64,000 bases of DNA, taken from assembly GCF_964355755.1 (NCBI RefSeq), contig NC_092673.1, positions 20,033,001 to 20,097,000 on the forward strand, given 5' to 3'. Both the position numbers and the translations under genes were made by a program. Position 1 is the stretch's first letter. Each line of letters begins with the position of its first letter. Shown in pieces: positions 47,201 through 57,300 of this stretch. Under the pieces are notes generated by a model. It was not told the origin of the DNA. It saw nothing but the letters and a program-made list of their open reading frames with translations, and did not search any database. The stretch comes from Antedon mediterranea. Its lineage: Eukaryota; Echinodermata; Crinoidea; Comatulida; Antedonidae.

Positions 47201-49818
47201 CTGGTAAAATTCCATTTATACACCGTTGAGTTCACTGCGTATGATGTCCCGTTAGTCACAAGTAAATAATGATTTGTAGTCAATTCTAAATACGATGCAT
47301 CACATGCACCATGTGTTGCCATCGCTTGATGTTGTTCGAAAAAACCTAAAACAAATAAAATTACATATTTTTATAGAATAGAAATTAAAGTAGTGTGAGA
47401 AGATGGACGTTTCAGAATAAGTTGGACAGAAAAACGAAAAAGTAGATTGGAGAGCAAAACATACATACAGCAAGTAAAAATCAAGAAATCGAGACGGACA
47501 GGACAATCAATTAATCAACATCAATCAATCAATATCAATGAATCAATATTAATCAGTATCAACTAATAAATCAATATCAATAAATCAATATAAATCAATC
47601 AATATAAATCAATCAATATCAATTAATCAACATCAATCAATCACCATCAATATCAATCAATAAATCAATATCAATCAATATAAATCAATCAATATCAATC
47701 AATTAATATCAATCAACCAATATCAATCAATCAATATGCAATAACAAGTAAAAAAAAGGTAAAGTCGAAACCTAAGGTAATGCTAACGGCCGTGGTGCCC
47801 ATCTCCATTTCCTTAGCGTTTGGGCCAGACTCCACTAAGTGTGTATGTTTGTGGGGGGTACGCCACTCCTCCCGCTAATAACAAGTAGAGTACCCTTACC
47901 TGTCTGTGAGTTAAATTTGTAGACGTAAACTATTCTGCTGTCTGCAACAAGCAAAATATAGAGTTGTCCATTTATTTTAAAATTCTCAACTTTTTGTACA
48001 TCACTTGTTCTAGTCAAACCTTGGTAATGTTCATACAGTTTATTAGTATTGTTGTATCTGTATATTGGAGTTCCACAAGCACCGTCACTGAAATGTAAAC
48101 AAAAGTTTCTCCAAATGTTTCCAGATCGTTCACTTATAATGCAAGGACGTATACGCAATGTAAGCCTATTAGTGACCAATGGCAAACGACAGTTCGAACA
48201 ATACATCGCTTGTGATTGGTCAAATCAATTACGTTGCGCCTACGTCTTTGTGTTAGACGCAAATGGGAACCAAGTCTTTTGAATGATTTTTCGTAATAAA
48301 ATAATTATAATCATATATTATAACACAACAATTACGGACAAACATACGTAGTATAACAAGGCATTTAATTAGATTCCAAACAGTCTTGAACTTGAGTTTC
48401 GAGAACCATTTCTCATCTTCTTTGCAGGACAATATAGGTTACACAGTATACAAGTGATAGAGTTTAAAGAAGCATGGCTTTCGTCTTTGTTTAGGTTTTT
48501 ATTTTATCCCTGTGGTCAAAATTCAAAATACTTACTATCCGCCAATCACGAGATAATGTTTGTTCATGTATGTGAACGCCGTATTGCTTGCTGATGACAA
48601 ACCAACAATGTTTGATTTAAACTCATACTCATGGATAAATTCTGAAAGATTCAATCTAAAGTGTAAGAGAGCTTAACTCTGCTCAAATTATACACGGCCT
48701 ACAGTAAATAAGAATGGTCTGCATAACCGACTGTAAATTAAATACACAAGGTGATAGCTAGAGTCTAAATTCACCGATTTCTGTTTGGTGCATTTAGCCG
48801 CGTGGAGCGTCATGAAACAAGTGTGAAAGACCATTTAAGCCTGTTTCCGTTAGGTGATTTTATTCACGCGGAAAGAAGCGTCTACTAGAAAAGGGTAGCG
48901 CGATATTTCTCTGCGAAAAGATTGGATACACGTGACTAAATTCGCCTAGTAGAAAACAGGTTTTAAGCTCTGTCTACACTATCAAACTTTATGTGACAAA
49001 AAATGTGATATGCATATATAGCCATTATGATATCATATCACTACCATATTTAGGTATATCACTACCACACTTTTTTTGTCAAACTAGTTTGATAGTGTAG
49101 ACAGAACTCTAGGCAAGAGAAGACTATAGACTGTACTTACTGTTTTCACAAAACTTCCCGTAAAAATCTGTTGGACATACACAGGTGTATCCCAGTTCTG
49201 AACAGTCATTGACACACGAGCCACCGTTGACGCATTTGTTCTTTGCTTGGCATGCTCCAACGTAATTCTATAACCAATAAACACATTCTAACATTTTCGC
49301 CTCACATGCTTTATCAGCATCCAAAGGAAATCGTAAGATTTACAAAATTATAAAGCGCACAACAAACTTTAAGAACATGGGGTTGGGCATCCATTCATTT
49401 TAGTGAATTTTTTTCTGACTGGGAACCGGGGTTGAAAAGTAGAACAAAAATTTCATTTAAAACTTACTGTAGTAAAATCTTTTCTTTTTTGTCGCATGTC
49501 ATAGAACCAGACACCAGATACCGTCTCCATGTGTTCCGGTCCAGTGACGCTATCCCGATCAAACGTCGCACACTCTTGCGTATCAGCAGCGTACGTAAAA
49601 GCTAGACAACGTGCGTTCTTTCGACAAAGCTGCATACACTCGTACTGCGTTGCATTGTATTTGCCAAGTTCGTTTGACATTGCTGTATTAGCGTGTCCGT
49701 AGAAATGAGAAGGTGACGTTTCTGGTGGCTTGATATCACATTCCACATACCCATCACAACTACTAGTTAACGCCAAAGTGGTGATACACGTGATGGTTGT
49801 AATAATTGTGGCGCGCAT
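40952..49818 (-). CDS. Secreted PAN/Apple-EGF-EAR-MAM mosaic gene, 14 coding exons
   Basis: I joined 14 exons with matching phases. The order is signal peptide and PAN/Apple (exon 1), EGF (2), four EAR repeats (3-5), MAM modules (6-12), three EAR repeats (13-14) and a TAG at 40952-40954. Total coding length is about 2.95 kb, near 980 codons. EAR (epilepsy-associated, EPTP) repeats form seven-bladed propellers in LGI and TSPEAR proteins; PAN, EGF and MAM are adhesion or recognition modules. The product is therefore expected outside the cell or in matrix. Exon 10 has a frameshifting deletion and exon 7 an abnormal donor, so either the locus is decaying or those exons are skipped. Function and orthologue are unknown to me. 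Confidence 0.75.
41496..41689 (-). CDS. Exon 13: EAR repeat 5 and start of 6
   Basis: 194 nt, acceptor phase 1 (CACTAG), donor GTAAGT in phase 0. Reads IETFTNDGDTYLVAVN and IIVYRWDKSSEEFKIHQRI, the EAR pattern of a hydrophobic strand, YLxVAN-type turn, VYRW and F-x-x-xQ. Confidence 0.8.
41817..42158 (-). CDS. Exon 12: MAM 3, second half
   Basis: 342 nt, phase 1-1, acceptor ATATAG, donor GTATGT. Reads RLRSPLLPPGQRVSLSFFYH, MYG, LNLYRTSN, SGNQGDSW and GDIAIVDIAIDDIQY, the MAM core. DIAI is repeated, a small insertion relative to exon 8. MAM cysteines are absent except an atypical CC at the end. Confidence 0.85.
42254..43425. mobile_element. hAT-like non-autonomous element in intron 11
   Basis: Right end CTGGATCCGCCCCTG and left end TAGTGGTGGATCCAG form an imperfect inverted pair of the CAGNGGCGGATCCAG type common in hAT elements. 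About 1.17 kb, no transposase frame; a clear 8-bp target duplication was not found. Confidence 0.5.
43450..43569 (-). CDS. Exon 11: MAM 3, first half
   Basis: 120 nt, phase 1-1, acceptor TTTTAG, donor GTAAGT. Reads SDFETGFNHWTK and GSTPTVNTGPTNGNSG, the first MAM strand and the TGP turn. Confidence 0.8.
43570..44800 (-). other. Intron 10 with internal repeats and (CAAA)n
   Basis: Three diverged repeats with GTAGTTTAAAAC then CCCGGTA near 43873, 44118 and 44285. A (CAAA)n microsatellite at about 44376-44411. No exon seen. Confidence 0.55.
44801..45096 (-). pseudogene. Exon 10: MAM 2 second half, frameshifted
   Basis: Acceptor ACATACAG and donor GTATGT are intact and the flanking code is MAM-like (DYYVYVDTS at the start; LNVYRTSNLGDELL and DNYIVFEAIKGSS later). 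Between CGCCTAA and CTACCAC, near 45040, about 28 bases present in exons 8 and 12 are missing. This removes the SPLLPPSQRVSL strand and shifts the frame into TAA. The exon is 296 nt, which is not compatible with phase 1-1. Skipping it would keep the frame; an assembly error is possible. Confidence 0.75.
45220..45535 (+). mobile_element. LINE 3'-end fragment in intron 9
   Basis: The plus strand encodes KQICKVCKCKD, then YFVLVCPYYNEIRHFF and a stop, the C-terminal zinc-knuckle region of many LINE reverse transcriptases. It ends with a (TGAA)n tail at about 45515-45530. 5'-truncated, opposite in orientation to the host gene. Confidence 0.6.
45591..45719 (-). CDS. Exon 9: MAM 2, first half
   Basis: 129 nt, phase 1-1, acceptor TTATAG, donor GTAAGT. 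Reads TDFQTGFEGWAQD and TGATPSPNAGPTNGRFGT. Closest to exon 7. Confidence 0.85.
45910..46248 (-). CDS. Exon 8: MAM 1, second half
   Basis: 339 nt, phase 1-1, acceptor ACATAG. Reads LKSPLLPPSQRVSLSFFYHM, GTLNVYRTSNLGDELLW, SGNQGDSW, DNYIVFEAI and GDIAIDDIRYYG, a nearly complete MAM core. The donor GTACAC at the matching position is weak. Confidence 0.85.
46336..46464 (-). CDS. Exon 7: MAM 1, first half, donor site CT instead of GT
   Basis: Acceptor TTCTTAG, then TDFQTGFDGWAQE and KGATPSTNTGPTNAHSG. Its sister exon 9 ends GGTACAG|GTAAGTTC; here the sequence is GGTACAG|CTAAGTTC, so the intron would begin CT. A GTACAG six bases upstream could serve as a weak substitute donor (exon then 123 nt, still phase 1). 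Confidence 0.75.
46745..46810 (-). CDS. Exon 6: short MAM-like entry exon
   Basis: 66 nt, phase 1-1, acceptor TTTATAG, donor GTAAGT. Reads NTDFNNGFDEWTQQN, like the first strand of exons 7, 9 and 11 but without the TGP part. Probably a truncated MAM first-half exon. Confidence 0.6.
   Translation of the reverse strand, partial: LIQISIMALMNGLNKMLIRHH
47052..47345 (-). CDS. Exon 5: EAR repeats 3 and 4
   Basis: 294 nt, phase 1-1, acceptor TTTTAG, donor GTAAGT. Reads FFEQHQAMATHGACD, NHYLLVTNG, TVYKWNFTS, then LFLEYAQLPSHG and EVWKIKEN. These are two EAR units with the F..xQ, YLLVTN and VYKW landmarks. Confidence 0.85.
47503..47745. repeat. (ATCA)n-rich simple repeat in intron 4
   Basis: About 240 bp of interrupted ATCAATCAAT and ATATCAATCA units. 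Confidence 0.9.
47900..48087 (-). CDS. Exon 4: EAR repeat 2
   Basis: 188 nt, acceptor TTTCAG in phase 2, donor GTAAGG in phase 1. Reads PIYRYNNTNKLYEHYQGLTR, ENFKINGQLYILLVADSR and VYVYKFNSQTG, a textbook EAR pattern. Confidence 0.85.
48130..48270. mobile_element. MITE-like element in intron 3
   Basis: GACCAATGGCAAACGACAG and GTGATTGGTCAAAT flank the core, with outer CGTATACGCA and TTAGACGCAAAT. Same arrangement as in the 1.35-kb tandem repeat (38440-38610). Confidence 0.45.
48536..48641 (-). CDS. Exon 3: EAR repeat 1
   Basis: 106 nt, acceptor CTTTCAG in phase 1, donor GTAAGT in phase 2. Reads FIHEYEFKSNIVG, TAFTYMNKHYLVIGG, the first EAR blade, finished by exon 4. Confidence 0.75.
48834..48967. 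mobile_element. Diverged MITE of the CTAGGCGAATTTG family in intron 2
   Basis: Ends with imperfect inverses (AGCCTGTTTCCGTTAGGTGA and TTCGCCTAGTAGAAAACAGG). It directly abuts another MITE on its right. Confidence 0.55.
48966..49110. mobile_element. 145-bp MITE with CTGTCTACACTATCAAACT ends
   Basis: Left end CTGTCTACACTATCAAACT and its inverse at the right (49086-49106), with pairing continuing into TGTGACAAAAA-type sequence. AT-rich interior, no frame. Confidence 0.7.
49141..49267 (-). CDS. Exon 2: EGF-like domain
   Basis: 127 nt, acceptor TTATAG in phase 0, donor GTAAGT in phase 1. Reads ACQAKNKCVNGGSC, then NDCSELGYTCVCP and DFYGKFCEN. The CxNGGxC and CxCPxxFxGxxC landmarks identify EGF; one extra cysteine lies between the third and fourth canonical positions. 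Confidence 0.85.
49468..49818 (-). CDS. Exon 1: signal peptide and PAN/Apple domain
   Basis: The first ATG (49816-49818) is followed by a hydrophobic leader (about residues 2-20), then VECDIKPPETSPSH and a cysteine pattern C27, C61, C65, C71, C83 with ECMQLCRKNARCLAFTY, typical of PAN/Apple domains. The frame runs 117 codons to the GTAAGT donor. The ATG is preferred over an upstream in-frame TTG because the paralogous remnant at 33702-33860 has ATG at the same place. Confidence 0.8.
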
Positions 49819-50120
49819 CTTCAAGTTTCTTTTCTATTTTCATTCCTCTTGAAAATAGGTAGAAATCTACACTACTTCGTTAGTAGCGGTTAACATTCAC
49901 ACCTTCGCAATGTCAATACTTCCAAACTCTTTTCTCAACTGACTGTGTAACTTGCTACCTTACTTGAATTTGAATGCGGTAACTCTGACAACGGTATACA
50001 CAACGATGCTGGCATAGGGTAAAATAAATACTCAAGTCAATAGGCCTATACTTTTAGCTTTAAATAACATAATAATGCGGTAACTGTTGTAATAGGGGTA
50101 AACCATAACGTATCTATAAT

Positions 50121-51375
50121 TATCTATATATAAATTTACGTAAAAGCAAAATTCGGTAAATCGCGCCTTACTTCTAGAATTTTAACTCGATGGTATATAA
50201 AGTTGGTTCGTACTTTCGGTACTAATTTTAACCACCTGTTGTAACCCTGTTTACTAATTAAATAAGTTAGAATAATTAGTTATTGACTGTCTAATGGATG
50301 TCCATCTTGAAAAATACCCGCCACAAAAATGCGAGGAGGCTTCGCATTTTCTTATCTCCTCCTACGATAATTGTTTTTAATAGCTGAAAACCGGTTAAAC
50401 AGCTCGAATACAGCATCATAATGTTGAAGATTTTCTTTAAAAAATACTATTTTGATAGATTTAATATACGATTATACAAATGTATTGATTTGCGATGAAT
50501 GGAACATCCCACAGTCTGCCAGAGTTTGGTTTAACACAAGTAGGTAAATTTATGAGCCCTTGGTTTAACACATACTGTAGGTAAATATATGGGCCCTTTG
50601 AGAATAAACTTGAACAATACTGTGACAATACTGTAAATACCTATTAACTATTTTTGGCCCGATTTTTCGTCCTCATTTGAATCAAACATTTCTTACTGTG
50701 AATGTTCGTACTGTTAGATGTAGTATAAAAATATATACACATAAACTTTATTACTGAGATTGTGGATAGGCTCTACTGTTAGATATATAAACACATTATT
50801 ATATACAAATAAACTTTATACTGACAGTTCCTTCTCAACGTTTGTATTATTTAAATAATTACCAATAATATAAACGTCGTAGTGGTGTATCGTGACATGT
50901 ACTTTAATATTTCAATCGATTATGACAGTGACAGTTTTAACAAAGTATTAAATCGCAAATGTTTTACTGTATTTAGAGGTATATTACTTACAGGCCTATA
51001 AAACATGAACAAAATATTTCGTTACTGAGTGGATAAAGAATATATTTAAAAATTTTTCCTCTTTGTACGTATCCGCTTTCCCACCCTCAACCCTAATGTT
51101 ACATACAAAACACAAATTGGGTTTCTTTAAATGAGTCCAAATCAAAAATTTGGACTCATTTTGTGATAAGTTTCTCCTTCGGAAGTAATTCCCAGGGTGC
51201 TAATTTTAGTTGACTACATAAATCGCCGTGTCTATTTATTCGTTTCTGTAAACGACAATGTATTGTAGTCCTGCGGTACGTACATTTGAAATCGCCAGTT
51301 TTGTTACGCTGAAATTACTGTGTATTCGAGAACCATCTGTGGGCACGACCTAGATGGTACGCGAGCGAAGCTAGT
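50121..51375. other. Copy-1-specific 1.25-kb segment
   Basis: Absent from copies 2 and 3, where CGTATCTATA joins directly to ACTACAATTT. Contains a perfect 14-bp-arm hairpin (AAATGAGTCCAAAT and its inverse, 51129-51161) and AAAATGCGA/TCGCATTTT near 50325. Either an insertion in copy 1 or a deletion shared by the others. No coding frame. Confidence 0.6.
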
Positions 51376-52342
51376 AACTACAATTTAATGACTTGAATAC
51401 CCTCTTTTTACGAGCATGTACGCAAGTGCGTCTATGATTTTAGAATAAGATTTTTGATTAGTGAACATGATCTTGTTAGGTGTACTACGAACTATCTGTT
51501 ACGATCTTAAAATCTCATCACTAAATGGGAGAAAATCCTTTTTAGTGTGATGTTCTGTTTTGTATTGTTTGTTGATTGTGAAATATTTATTCTGAATTAA
51601 AGGGATCAATCAATCAATCAACGTATTATTTAAATATTTTCACGTAATATTACAATAGATGTTAACACAAAACAAAATTAGTACCGACAATGTCACATGA
51701 ACTATAATTATGCTCATATTTGAAACTTACATTAAATTATCATGAGGTCAATCGCAACGGTGTAAACAACGATGTAGGCCTACAGTGAAATACATTAAAC
51801 AAGTTTACATCATATCAGATGATGCTAACGCAATATGTGCCCGCTATATTTAACCTATTTAACAATTGAGTTTCAATTAAAACTTGAATTACCATGCGGT
51901 AACTCTGGCAACGGTATACACAACGATGCTGGCATAGCATAAAATAAATACTCAAGTCAATAGACCTATACTTTTAGCTTTAAATAACATAATAATGCGG
52001 TAACCGTTGCAATAGGGGTAAACCACAACGTATCTATATAACTACAATTTAATGACTTGAATACCCTCTTTTTACGAGCATGTACGCAAGTGCGTCTATG
52101 ATTTTAGAATAAGATTTTTGATTAGTGAACATAATCTTGTTGTGTGTACTTGAACTATCTGTTACGATCTTAAAATCTCATCACTAAATAGGAGAAAATC
52201 CTTTTTAGTGTGATGTTCTGTTTTGTATTGTTTGTTGATTGCGAAATATTTATTCAGAATTAAAGGGATCAATCAATCAATCAACCAGTGTATTATTTAA
52301 ATATTTTCACGTAATATTGAAATTTTATTTTATTTTTCTTGT

Positions 52343-52540
52343 ATTTTCATTAGGCCCAGGAGTAGGAATAAAAGGAAACCCACTGCCGCCTGATGGGTGT
52401 GTGGCTCCCTATAGATGAATGGATGTGAGTGGCAGTGGCTGTGTGTAGGAGGCCTATAATAGTACTCTGGGGTCACCACGCTACTCGTCTCGAAAGATGT
52501 CTTAACCGCCTGGCCAGTAACTCCCTTTCAAGTCGCCATT
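52343..52540 (-). mobile_element. SINE-like element, copy 1
   Basis: On the minus strand a tRNA-like head (TGGCCAGGCGGTTAAGAC as A-box) is followed by a body and an (AAAAT)n-type tail near 52320-52345. The B-box is degenerate. Same element at 56985-57190 and 61810-62015. Confidence 0.4.
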
Positions 52541-53073
52541 TAAGTTATCTGGTAATACCAAATACATTTTCTTTTGTGTAAATGTAAGAACAAGTTAAAT
52601 TCATTTATTTACATAAACCAGGGAGATGTCCTATTACAAGTCATAACCTTCACTGATCAACCGGTACCAGAAATGACAAAACGACACCGTATTTTGATTA
52701 GGCCTACTCATATGTAATAGGCCTACTGTCATGGTTCGGGAATCCCTAAACTTTGATTTAGGTCGCGTTGGTGTGCAAGACCAATTACCCCATTCGAAAT
52801 ATTTATCAGTGTTTCAATATATAACACAAACAAATCCATTGAATAACAATACAAAGAATTACAATAATTACGTAACCATTTGTGGATTACGAAGTATAAA
52901 TAGCGCCATCATTTATTTCGGCCAATAATATTCGTAGGTTGTGGTACAAAATGACAGCTTAATTTATAATTCAGTCGTACACTCTTTACAACATCTAACT
53001 TGTTGTAATAATATGACGTAATACCAGACTCCCGTACTCATAGTGAACCACGAGTACAACACTCTCTCTATAT

Positions 53074-54283
53074 AATAATAATTATAAATACTTTATTTTA
53101 ACACGGAAAAGCTTGTGTCACCATAAAGGTGTTCTTCTACAAGGCCGTCATCAACTAACAGTAATACAATGCACATTTAGAAATAACAAATTTTAAAAAT
53201 AACAAATTAGAGAACAAAAATATATGAACAGAAACCTTAATTACATTTATGCTAAGAGTACAAAATAAATAATGAATCACACCAATAATTTTTTAAAAGT
53301 ATTTAAATTTGTGGCATTTTGCATTGTTTTTTAGAGTATTCCATAAACTAGCACCATGATATGAAAAACTTTTTTATTAATATTCTGTTTTGGGTTTATC
53401 CAATTTTAATACATCCCTTGATCTTGTATTGTATGTGTCTAGTTTGGGTGTAAATAGTTCGTTTATATATGGTGGTGCTTGATTATGGAATATTTTATAT
53501 AACATTTTGGCTTCATTATTATGTAGTTGAGTATTAAGATTTATCCAGTTTAAGTTTTGCAGGGCTTGTGTACTTGAGTCGTATTTCCTTGTTTTTGTAA
53601 TAATTTTGGCAGCTCTGTTTTGTAGCATTTGTAGTTTATTAGTATTTTTTTTATTTGATCTGGCCCACACAATATTACAATAGTTAAACTGTGGATAGAT
53701 GATGCTATTATACATTAAGCAAGATACATGTTTTGGGACGAGATTTGAAGATTTTTTTAAGTAGTACAAGCCTGGCAATACTTTACTTTTAACATTATCT
53801 ATTTGTTTATCCCACAGTAAATATTCATCAATAACAACACCTAGATGTTTACAGCTTTTTACTCTTTGTAGCCGAACATTGTCTATGTTTAAATTTAGAT
53901 CAATGTTTGCTAATTTTGCAAGCCTTTGTTGTGTTCCTATAAACATACACTGAGTTTTATTTATATTTAGACTACGCTTGTTACTTGCTAGCCATGATTT
54001 GATTTTTTTTAAATCTTCATTAATTTTTGCAAGTACTTCATTTATATCAGAAGATGCAAAGTAAAGAGCTGTATCATCTGCATACATACTAATCTGTACA
54101 CTATTTACATGCTTTGGTAGATCATTTACATAAAGTATAAATAAGAGTGGTCCCAAAATTGATCCTTGGGGGATTCCACAATTACTAGGCCTATAGCCTT
54201 TATCTGATCGGACACCATTTACTTGTGTTAAGTGCGTACGATCACAAAGATAGTCTTTAAACCAATTTATAATCTATCTATAT
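53074..54283 (-). mobile_element. 5'-truncated CR1/Jockey-group LINE, copy 1
   Basis: The 3' end lies at the left with an (ATT)n tail. The element-free counterpart in copy 3 (near 62545) reads ACTCTCTCCATATGTATG; here CTCTCTATAT and CTATCTATAT flank the insert, a probable target duplication. Confidence 0.8.
53377..54274 (-). pseudogene. Reverse transcriptase C-terminal fragment, copy 1
   Basis: Reads IINWFKDYLCDRTHLTQV, GIPQGSILGPLLFILYVNDL, MYADDTALYF and QNRAAKIITKTRKYD. It covers RT motifs B to E and the thumb but lacks the fingers and endonuclease. The frame breaks after DKPKTEY; the expected SFSYHGASLWN lies in another frame at about 53330-53370. Not functional. Confidence 0.8.
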
Positions 54284-55489
54284 GTATGACATTTAAGCAT
54301 TACTTTATTTTATTAGTCAATCACGTATAACGGATTGTAACTAGCACCATCACAACAAGATACTTTCAAGAAAAAAACAATCGTGCGATTACAGAATTTA
54401 GTAAATATCTGGGTTTCGAACATCTTTTGTTCCTTTTGGCATTAAATTCTTCACGAATTGTCTTTAAACTTCAGTGTTTCTTTACAAACCATTAAATAAA
54501 CGAGTCACAACTGGTAGCTGCTCGCCAGGGTTTAATTTAGGCCGAACCCTGGTTACAAGGGCGTAGACTTCGGGTTATGAGTAGTTTTTTCCCCTCAGTT
54601 TCTACTGTATGATCAGCGCTTAGATAGGTTTCACATCATAAAGTGCTTTATAAACAAAGGACACTATAATATAAATAGGCCTATAACTCTGTGTATTTTT
54701 TGTATCAATGACGTACCATATACACATATCCATTTCTAGAACATGTATGCATTTAATTTATCATGCTTAATGTATAAGAAGTTGATAAACATCATTTAAC
54801 ACAACTGAGTGTCTATTCTTGCCATTTGATAAAATAAATATACGCGTCACTTGTGACTGGTTATTAGTTTTAAAATAGAGCAAGGTTTTTCGTGGTTACC
54901 TACCTGTTACAGTGAAATCTAATAATTAATTGTGAAAAGTTTCTTTCAGCTTGTTGTTGAAATACTTCATAGTAGGTGTGTTATAAAACAAATAATGAAT
55001 GTTTATATTTGTTGAATGGAGTATATTTCATTACAATATATTAATAAAATCGGCATTAACAAACGATTCAATTTCTTGTAGGCCTTTAAGGACATGCTTT
55101 ATATTAATCTATCTACATTTCACATTGTTAACTAAGCATATTACAAATAAAAAATTCGATATTCTCCAAAATTATGAACATGAATACTAAAATAACAAAG
55201 GAGCAGTAACTGTCCTGACCGAAATTAAACATGACAACAACTGAAATGTAACGTCGCAAAGTGGTTAGACACTAACATTAGTATTATGAACTTTTTTACA
55301 AAAATAAAATGTAATGTATTTTGATATGTAAATACAGATTTGTATCACCGCTGAAAAATAAGTTGTTTTAATGTCATAATTCCCGATGGTATCTTGCAGC
55401 ATTAAATAGTAAATTCTTCATTAGATAATGCTGACAGGAAATGGTAATGCCAAAAAGTTAAAAAATTCTTTAGGTGAATGCCGAAAAGC
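54284..55489. other. Non-coding part of tandem copy 1
   Basis: AT-rich sequence repeated in the other copies (59106-60320, and 62555-63244 in part). No gene recognised. Confidence 0.5.
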
Positions 55490-55599
55490 TCGAAATAGTA
55501 AATTCTTGAGGGCGGGTGGCGCAGTGTGGACTATTGATCGTGGGTTCGAATCCAAAGCTCGTCGCATTGATTGAATATGAAGCACAATACTTTAATTTT
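55490..55599 (+). mobile_element. tRNA-derived SINE head at end of copy 1
   Basis: GGTGGCGCAGTGTGGACTA and B-box GGTTCGAATCC near 55546. It lacks the GTTGGACG segment of the copy at 40530 and stops after about 100 bp, where the promoter-derived sequence of copy 2 begins. Confidence 0.6.
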
Positions 55600-56522
55600 C
55601 CTTCGCAATGTCAATACTTCCAAACTCTTTTCTCAACTGACTGTAACTTGCTACCTTACTTGAATTTGCATGCGGTAACACTGACAACGGTATACACAAC
55701 GATGCTGGCATAGGGTAAAATAAATACTCAAGTCAATAGGCCTATACTTTTAGCTTTAAATAACATAATAATGCGGTAACTTTTGTAATAGGGGTAAACC
55801 ATAACGTATCTATATAACTACAATTTAATGACTTGAATACCCTCTTTTTACGAGCCTGTACGCAAGTGCGTCTATGATTTTAGAATAAGATTTTTGATTA
55901 GTGAACATGATCTTGTTAGGTATACTACGAACTATCTGTTACGATCTTAAAATCTCATCACTAAATGGGAGAAAATCCTTTTTAGTGTGATGTTCTGTTT
56001 TGTATTGTTTGTTGATTGTGAAATATTTATTCTGAATTAAAGGGATTAATCAATCAATCAACGTATTATTTAAATATTTTCACGTAATATTACATTAGAT
56101 GCTAACACAAAACAAAATTTGTACCGACAATGTCACATAAACTATAATTATGCTCATATTTGAAACTTACATTAAATTATCATGCAGTCAATCGCAACGG
56201 TGTAAACAACGATGTAGGCCTACAGTGAAATACATTAAACAAGTTTACATCATATCAGATGATGCTAACGCAATATGTGCGCGCTATATTTAACCTATTT
56301 AACAATTGAGTTTTAATTAAAACTTGAATTAGCATGCGGTAACTCTGGCAACGGTATACACAACGATGCTGGCATAGGGTAAATTAAATACTCAAGTCAA
56401 TAGGCCTATACTTTTAGCTTTAAATAACATAATAATGCGGTAACCGTTGCAATAGGGGTAACCATAACGTATCTATATAACTACAATTTAATGACTTGAA
56501 TACCCTCTTTTTACGAGCATGT

Positions 56523-56731
56523 GAAAACAAATCGATTTGCTAAATCCTTTATTCCCTCCGGTATCATCCAGTACAACAGGAAGTCAAGAAGATAATTTTA
56601 TCTTGTAATTTTTAGATGTTTTTATATGAATGGTTTTATGCTATATTTCTTTTTATTGTGTTTTCTTTGTTATTATGACGAGCAATGAATTTTCTTTTTG
56701 AGGATCAATAAAAGTTATCTTATCTTATCTT
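56523..56731 (+). mobile_element. Short 5'-truncated LINE, copy 2
   Basis: Encodes TNRFAKSFIPSGIIQYN and a stop, a LINE C-terminus, then a 3' UTR and (TTATC)n tail. ATGT target duplications at 56519-56522 and 56732-56735. Absent at the matching site in copy 1 (near 52080). Confidence 0.75.
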
Positions 56732-56984
56732 ATGTACGCAAGTGCATCTATGATTTTAAAATAAGATTTTTGATTAGTGAACATAATCTTGTTGTGTGTA
56801 CTACGAACTATCTGTTACGATCTTAAAATCTCATCAGTAAATGGGAGAAAATCCTTTTTTTTGTAATGTTCTGTTTTGTATTGTTTGTTGATTGCGAAAT
56901 ATTTATTCTGAATTAAAGAGATCAATCAATCAATCAACCAGTGTATTTTTTAAATATTTTCACGTAATATTGAAATTTTATTTT

Positions 56985-57190
56985 ATTTTTCTTGTATTTT
57001 CATTAGGCCCAGGAGTAGGAATAAAAGGAAACCCACTGCCGCCTGATGGGTGTGTGGCTCCCTATAGATGAATGGATGTGAGTGGCAGTGGCTGTGTGTA
57101 GGAGGCCTATAATAGTACTCTGGGGTCACCACGCTACTCGTCTCGAAAGATGTCTTAACCGCCTGGCCAGTCACTCCCTTTCAAGTCGCC
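56985..57190 (-). mobile_element. SINE-like element, copy 2
   Basis: Same element as 52343-52540, few differences. Confidence 0.4.
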
Positions 57191-57300
57191 ATTTAAGTTA
57201 TCTGGTAATACCAAATACATTTTCTTTTGTGTAAATGTAAGAACAAGTTAAATTCATTTATTTACATAAACCAGGGAGATGTCCTATTACAAGTCATAAC

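Larger units (their letters stand above)
49902..55599. repeat. Large tandem repeat, copy 1 (5.7 kb)
   Basis: Starts 84 bp upstream of the gene's ATG (CCTTCGCAATGTC) and ends with a SINE head. It has a unique 1.25 kb segment at 50121-51375. It carries the RT-encoding LINE (53074-54283) but not the short LINE found in copies 2 and 3. A sub-block with GCGGTAACTCTG and CTACAATTTAATGAC occurs twice per copy. Confidence 0.85.
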
